Source of the DNA: JACRLW01 sp050181465
GTDB lineage: Bacteria > Planctomycetota > UBA1135 > UBA2386
Reading direction: 5' to 3'
Assembly: GCA_050181465.1 (NCBI GenBank)
Contig: JBFXDD010000055.1
Span: forward strand, 1-24,117
DNA length: 24,117 bases
Notes under the pieces: generated by a model
Told to the model about the DNA's origin: nothing
Database searches by the model: none
What the model saw: only the letters and a program-made list of their open reading frames with translations
Program-made: the position numbers and the translations under genes
In this document: one piece after another, positions 23,099 to 24,117 of the stretch
Position numbering within the stretch: position 1 is the first letter of the stretch
How the letters are laid out: each line of letters begins with the position of its first letter

Positions 23099-23482
23099 TC
23101 ATACATCACGAGCATGCACAAGTTTAGGAGAACCCGATAGTTGGGTTGCTGAGGTCGCTTGCCGCCGCCGACGCCTCAGAAGCCATGGAACGATGACCGC
23201 CACGAACACCGCGGAGGCAACCCACATGTCCCGCAGCATGCGCTTGTAGTCGATGGAATCGCAGATCCACTGATCCACATTCCTCTCCCATGGAAAAGCT
23301 CGGCCTCGATACTCGGGAACCAACAAGTGCCAAGTAACAACTGGTTCAGTCCCTTTCCAGGTCCCGTGAGGACAAATTGCACAGAATATGATGGCAACCA
23401 CCCATACAACGATCGCGACCCCGCCAAAATCGGGGAATCTCACGCCAAGACAAAGAGGGGTATCCTTCTTTCGATTCGTCAT
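23099..23482 (-). CDS. Small two-helix membrane protein
   Basis: The 127-residue product has hydrophobic segments at about 20-37 (GGVAIVVWVVAIIFCAIC) and 86-102 (MWVASAVFVAVIVPWLL). Between them is a ~48-residue loop with WERNVDQWICDSIDYKRML, and a basic run (RRRRR) follows the second helix. The charge pattern suggests both ends face the cytoplasm and the loop faces outward. ATG at 23482 has no clear ribosome binding site. It is 171 bp upstream of the lipoprotein operon on the same strand and could be cotranscribed. No family is recognised. Confidence 0.55.
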   Translation of the reverse strand: MTNRKKDTPLCLGVRFPDFGGVAIVVWVVAIIFCAICPHGTWKGTEPVVTWHLLVPEYRGRAFPWERNVDQWICDSIDYKRMLRDMWVASAVFVAVIVPWLLRRRRRQATSATQLSGSPKLVHARDV

Positions 23483-23999
23483 GTTGCGCGGTCGCTCTCG
23501 TGCTTCATGTGTGACAAGTCTGTGGTTCGCGAAACCACCCGATGCGTTCGCGCAGGTGTTATTGCCTCGGCTCCGAGGGCACGGGAATTGGATTGAGGAA
23601 GTGTGCCGTAGAACTACTACGTGGTCAAGTGCCCATGCACAGCCTCCGATGCCCTGCGAGGCGAACCGAGAGAGGGCTCTGCCGGGGTGCGGCCTGTCGA
23701 AGCATCACCTGGTCAACGACGCGCCAACGGCGACATCCCCCATTGGCAGAGCAGTTGCCCGCTCTTCTGCGAAGGCTGCGGAACCTCTGGCGATGCGAAG
23801 CATCGGTAGGGCACAGCCGAGCGCCTGCCCGAAGAGCAGGGCCGCCCTGTACCTCTCCCACCGTCAACCGGGCGGTGCCGCGAAGGTACCATCTGGCGGA
23901 CACCGGCAGCTCGGCGCGAGCAGCCAAACGCCCCCTGAACTCCGAGTTCCTGGGGGGGACCCGCGCCGCGTCGAGCAGCCGCACTTCACGTGGTCCGAC
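23483..23999. other. About 500 bp without a recognisable gene
   Basis: Several frames stay open here on both strands, but none has a familiar motif, a ribosome binding site and a plausible start together. A small hairpin, CGATGC-GAA-GCATCG, lies at 23791-23805. The segment separates the accessory genes from the direct repeat at the window end and may contain decayed sequence. Confidence 0.4.
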
Positions 24000-24045
24000 C
24001 CGGGTACATGGGTGACACTCGTGTCCGGGCACATGGGTAACACTC
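24000..24045. mobile_element. Direct repeat resembling an insertion sequence end
   Basis: CCGGGTACATGGGTGACACTC at 24000-24020 in shortened form (CCGGGTACATGGGTGACA) is repeated at 24025-24045 as CCGGGCACATGGGTAACA, followed by CTC in both. The two 21-bp units differ at two positions and have a 25-bp period. From memory, tandem copies of GGGTACATGGGTAACA-like sequence occur at the ends of IS481-type integrase/transposase elements. No transposase is within the window; if this is an element end, the body would lie beyond position 24117. Confidence 0.45.
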
Positions 24046-24117
24046 GAGCGTGACCGTGGGAAGCGCCGTGGGTTTCGTGTCCGGATGCCATGGACCAAGA
24101 CCGATCCTGTGATCGAG

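Noticed and set aside
23625..24098. A 157-codon minus-strand frame running through the direct repeat at the window end
   Set aside because: It reads through the IS-like repeat (SVTHVPGHE and similar), has no family match and is Arg-rich; more likely chance than a gene.

Overview
The window is 24,117 bases of GC-rich bacterial chromosome. It looks like a Planctomycetota-type or similar large-genome, environmental lineage. The basis is the architecture of several proteins: a secreted hydrolase ending in a beta-sandwich tail I associate with planctomycete exoproteins, a long membrane-anchored protein made of repeated carboxypeptidase-regulatory-like modules, and frequent GTG/TTG starts. No rRNA or tRNA gene is present to fix the taxonomy, so this is a judgement and not a proof.

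Region 1 (1-7.4 kb) holds metabolic and envelope genes. A zinc-dependent sugar/alcohol dehydrogenase and an NAD-dependent epimerase/dehydratase overlap by four bases on the plus strand. They converge on a minus-strand run: a 96-residue protein, a trypsin-like protease whose N-terminal domain resembles that small protein, a secreted alpha/beta hydrolase, and an apparently half-length glycosyltransferase. Three copies of an imperfectly palindromic intergenic element with terminal inverted repeats (1-123, cut by the window edge; 2659-2814; 7204-7387) sit in this region. Each copy lies just upstream of a start codon, in the same orientation relative to that gene.

Region 2 (7.4-10.6 kb, plus strand) is a tightly overlapped unit: a FIST-domain protein, a multi-pass membrane protein and a 50-residue single-pass membrane peptide. 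A separate small gene follows with its own promoter-like sequence and a strong ribosome binding site.

Region 3 (10.6-20.3 kb) has a lipoprotein with two complete endonuclease/exonuclease/phosphatase domains in tandem, an RluA-type pseudouridine synthase preceded by a 26-bp tandem repeat, and ribosomal protein S21 with a long basic tail. Divergently from S21 run a RecD2-type helicase, an aldo/keto reductase, the modular membrane-anchored protein and a membrane-anchored alpha/beta hydrolase, with gaps of 29 and 14 bp and a 4-bp overlap.

Region 4 (20.35-24.1 kb) looks accessory. The coding sequence is less GC-rich and uses A/T-ending codons more freely. Three minus-strand genes are joined by 1- and 4-base overlaps and encode two small, possibly paralogous lipoproteins and a GHL10-like lipoprotein. 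A two-helix membrane protein lies upstream. About 500 bp without a recognisable gene follow, and the window ends in a 21-bp direct repeat of the kind I associate with insertion sequence ends.

No CRISPR array, tRNA, rRNA or complete transposase was seen. The best candidates for something undescribed are the palindromic repeat family with its fixed relation to start codons, the small genes at 10091-10588, and the coupled lipoprotein operon.
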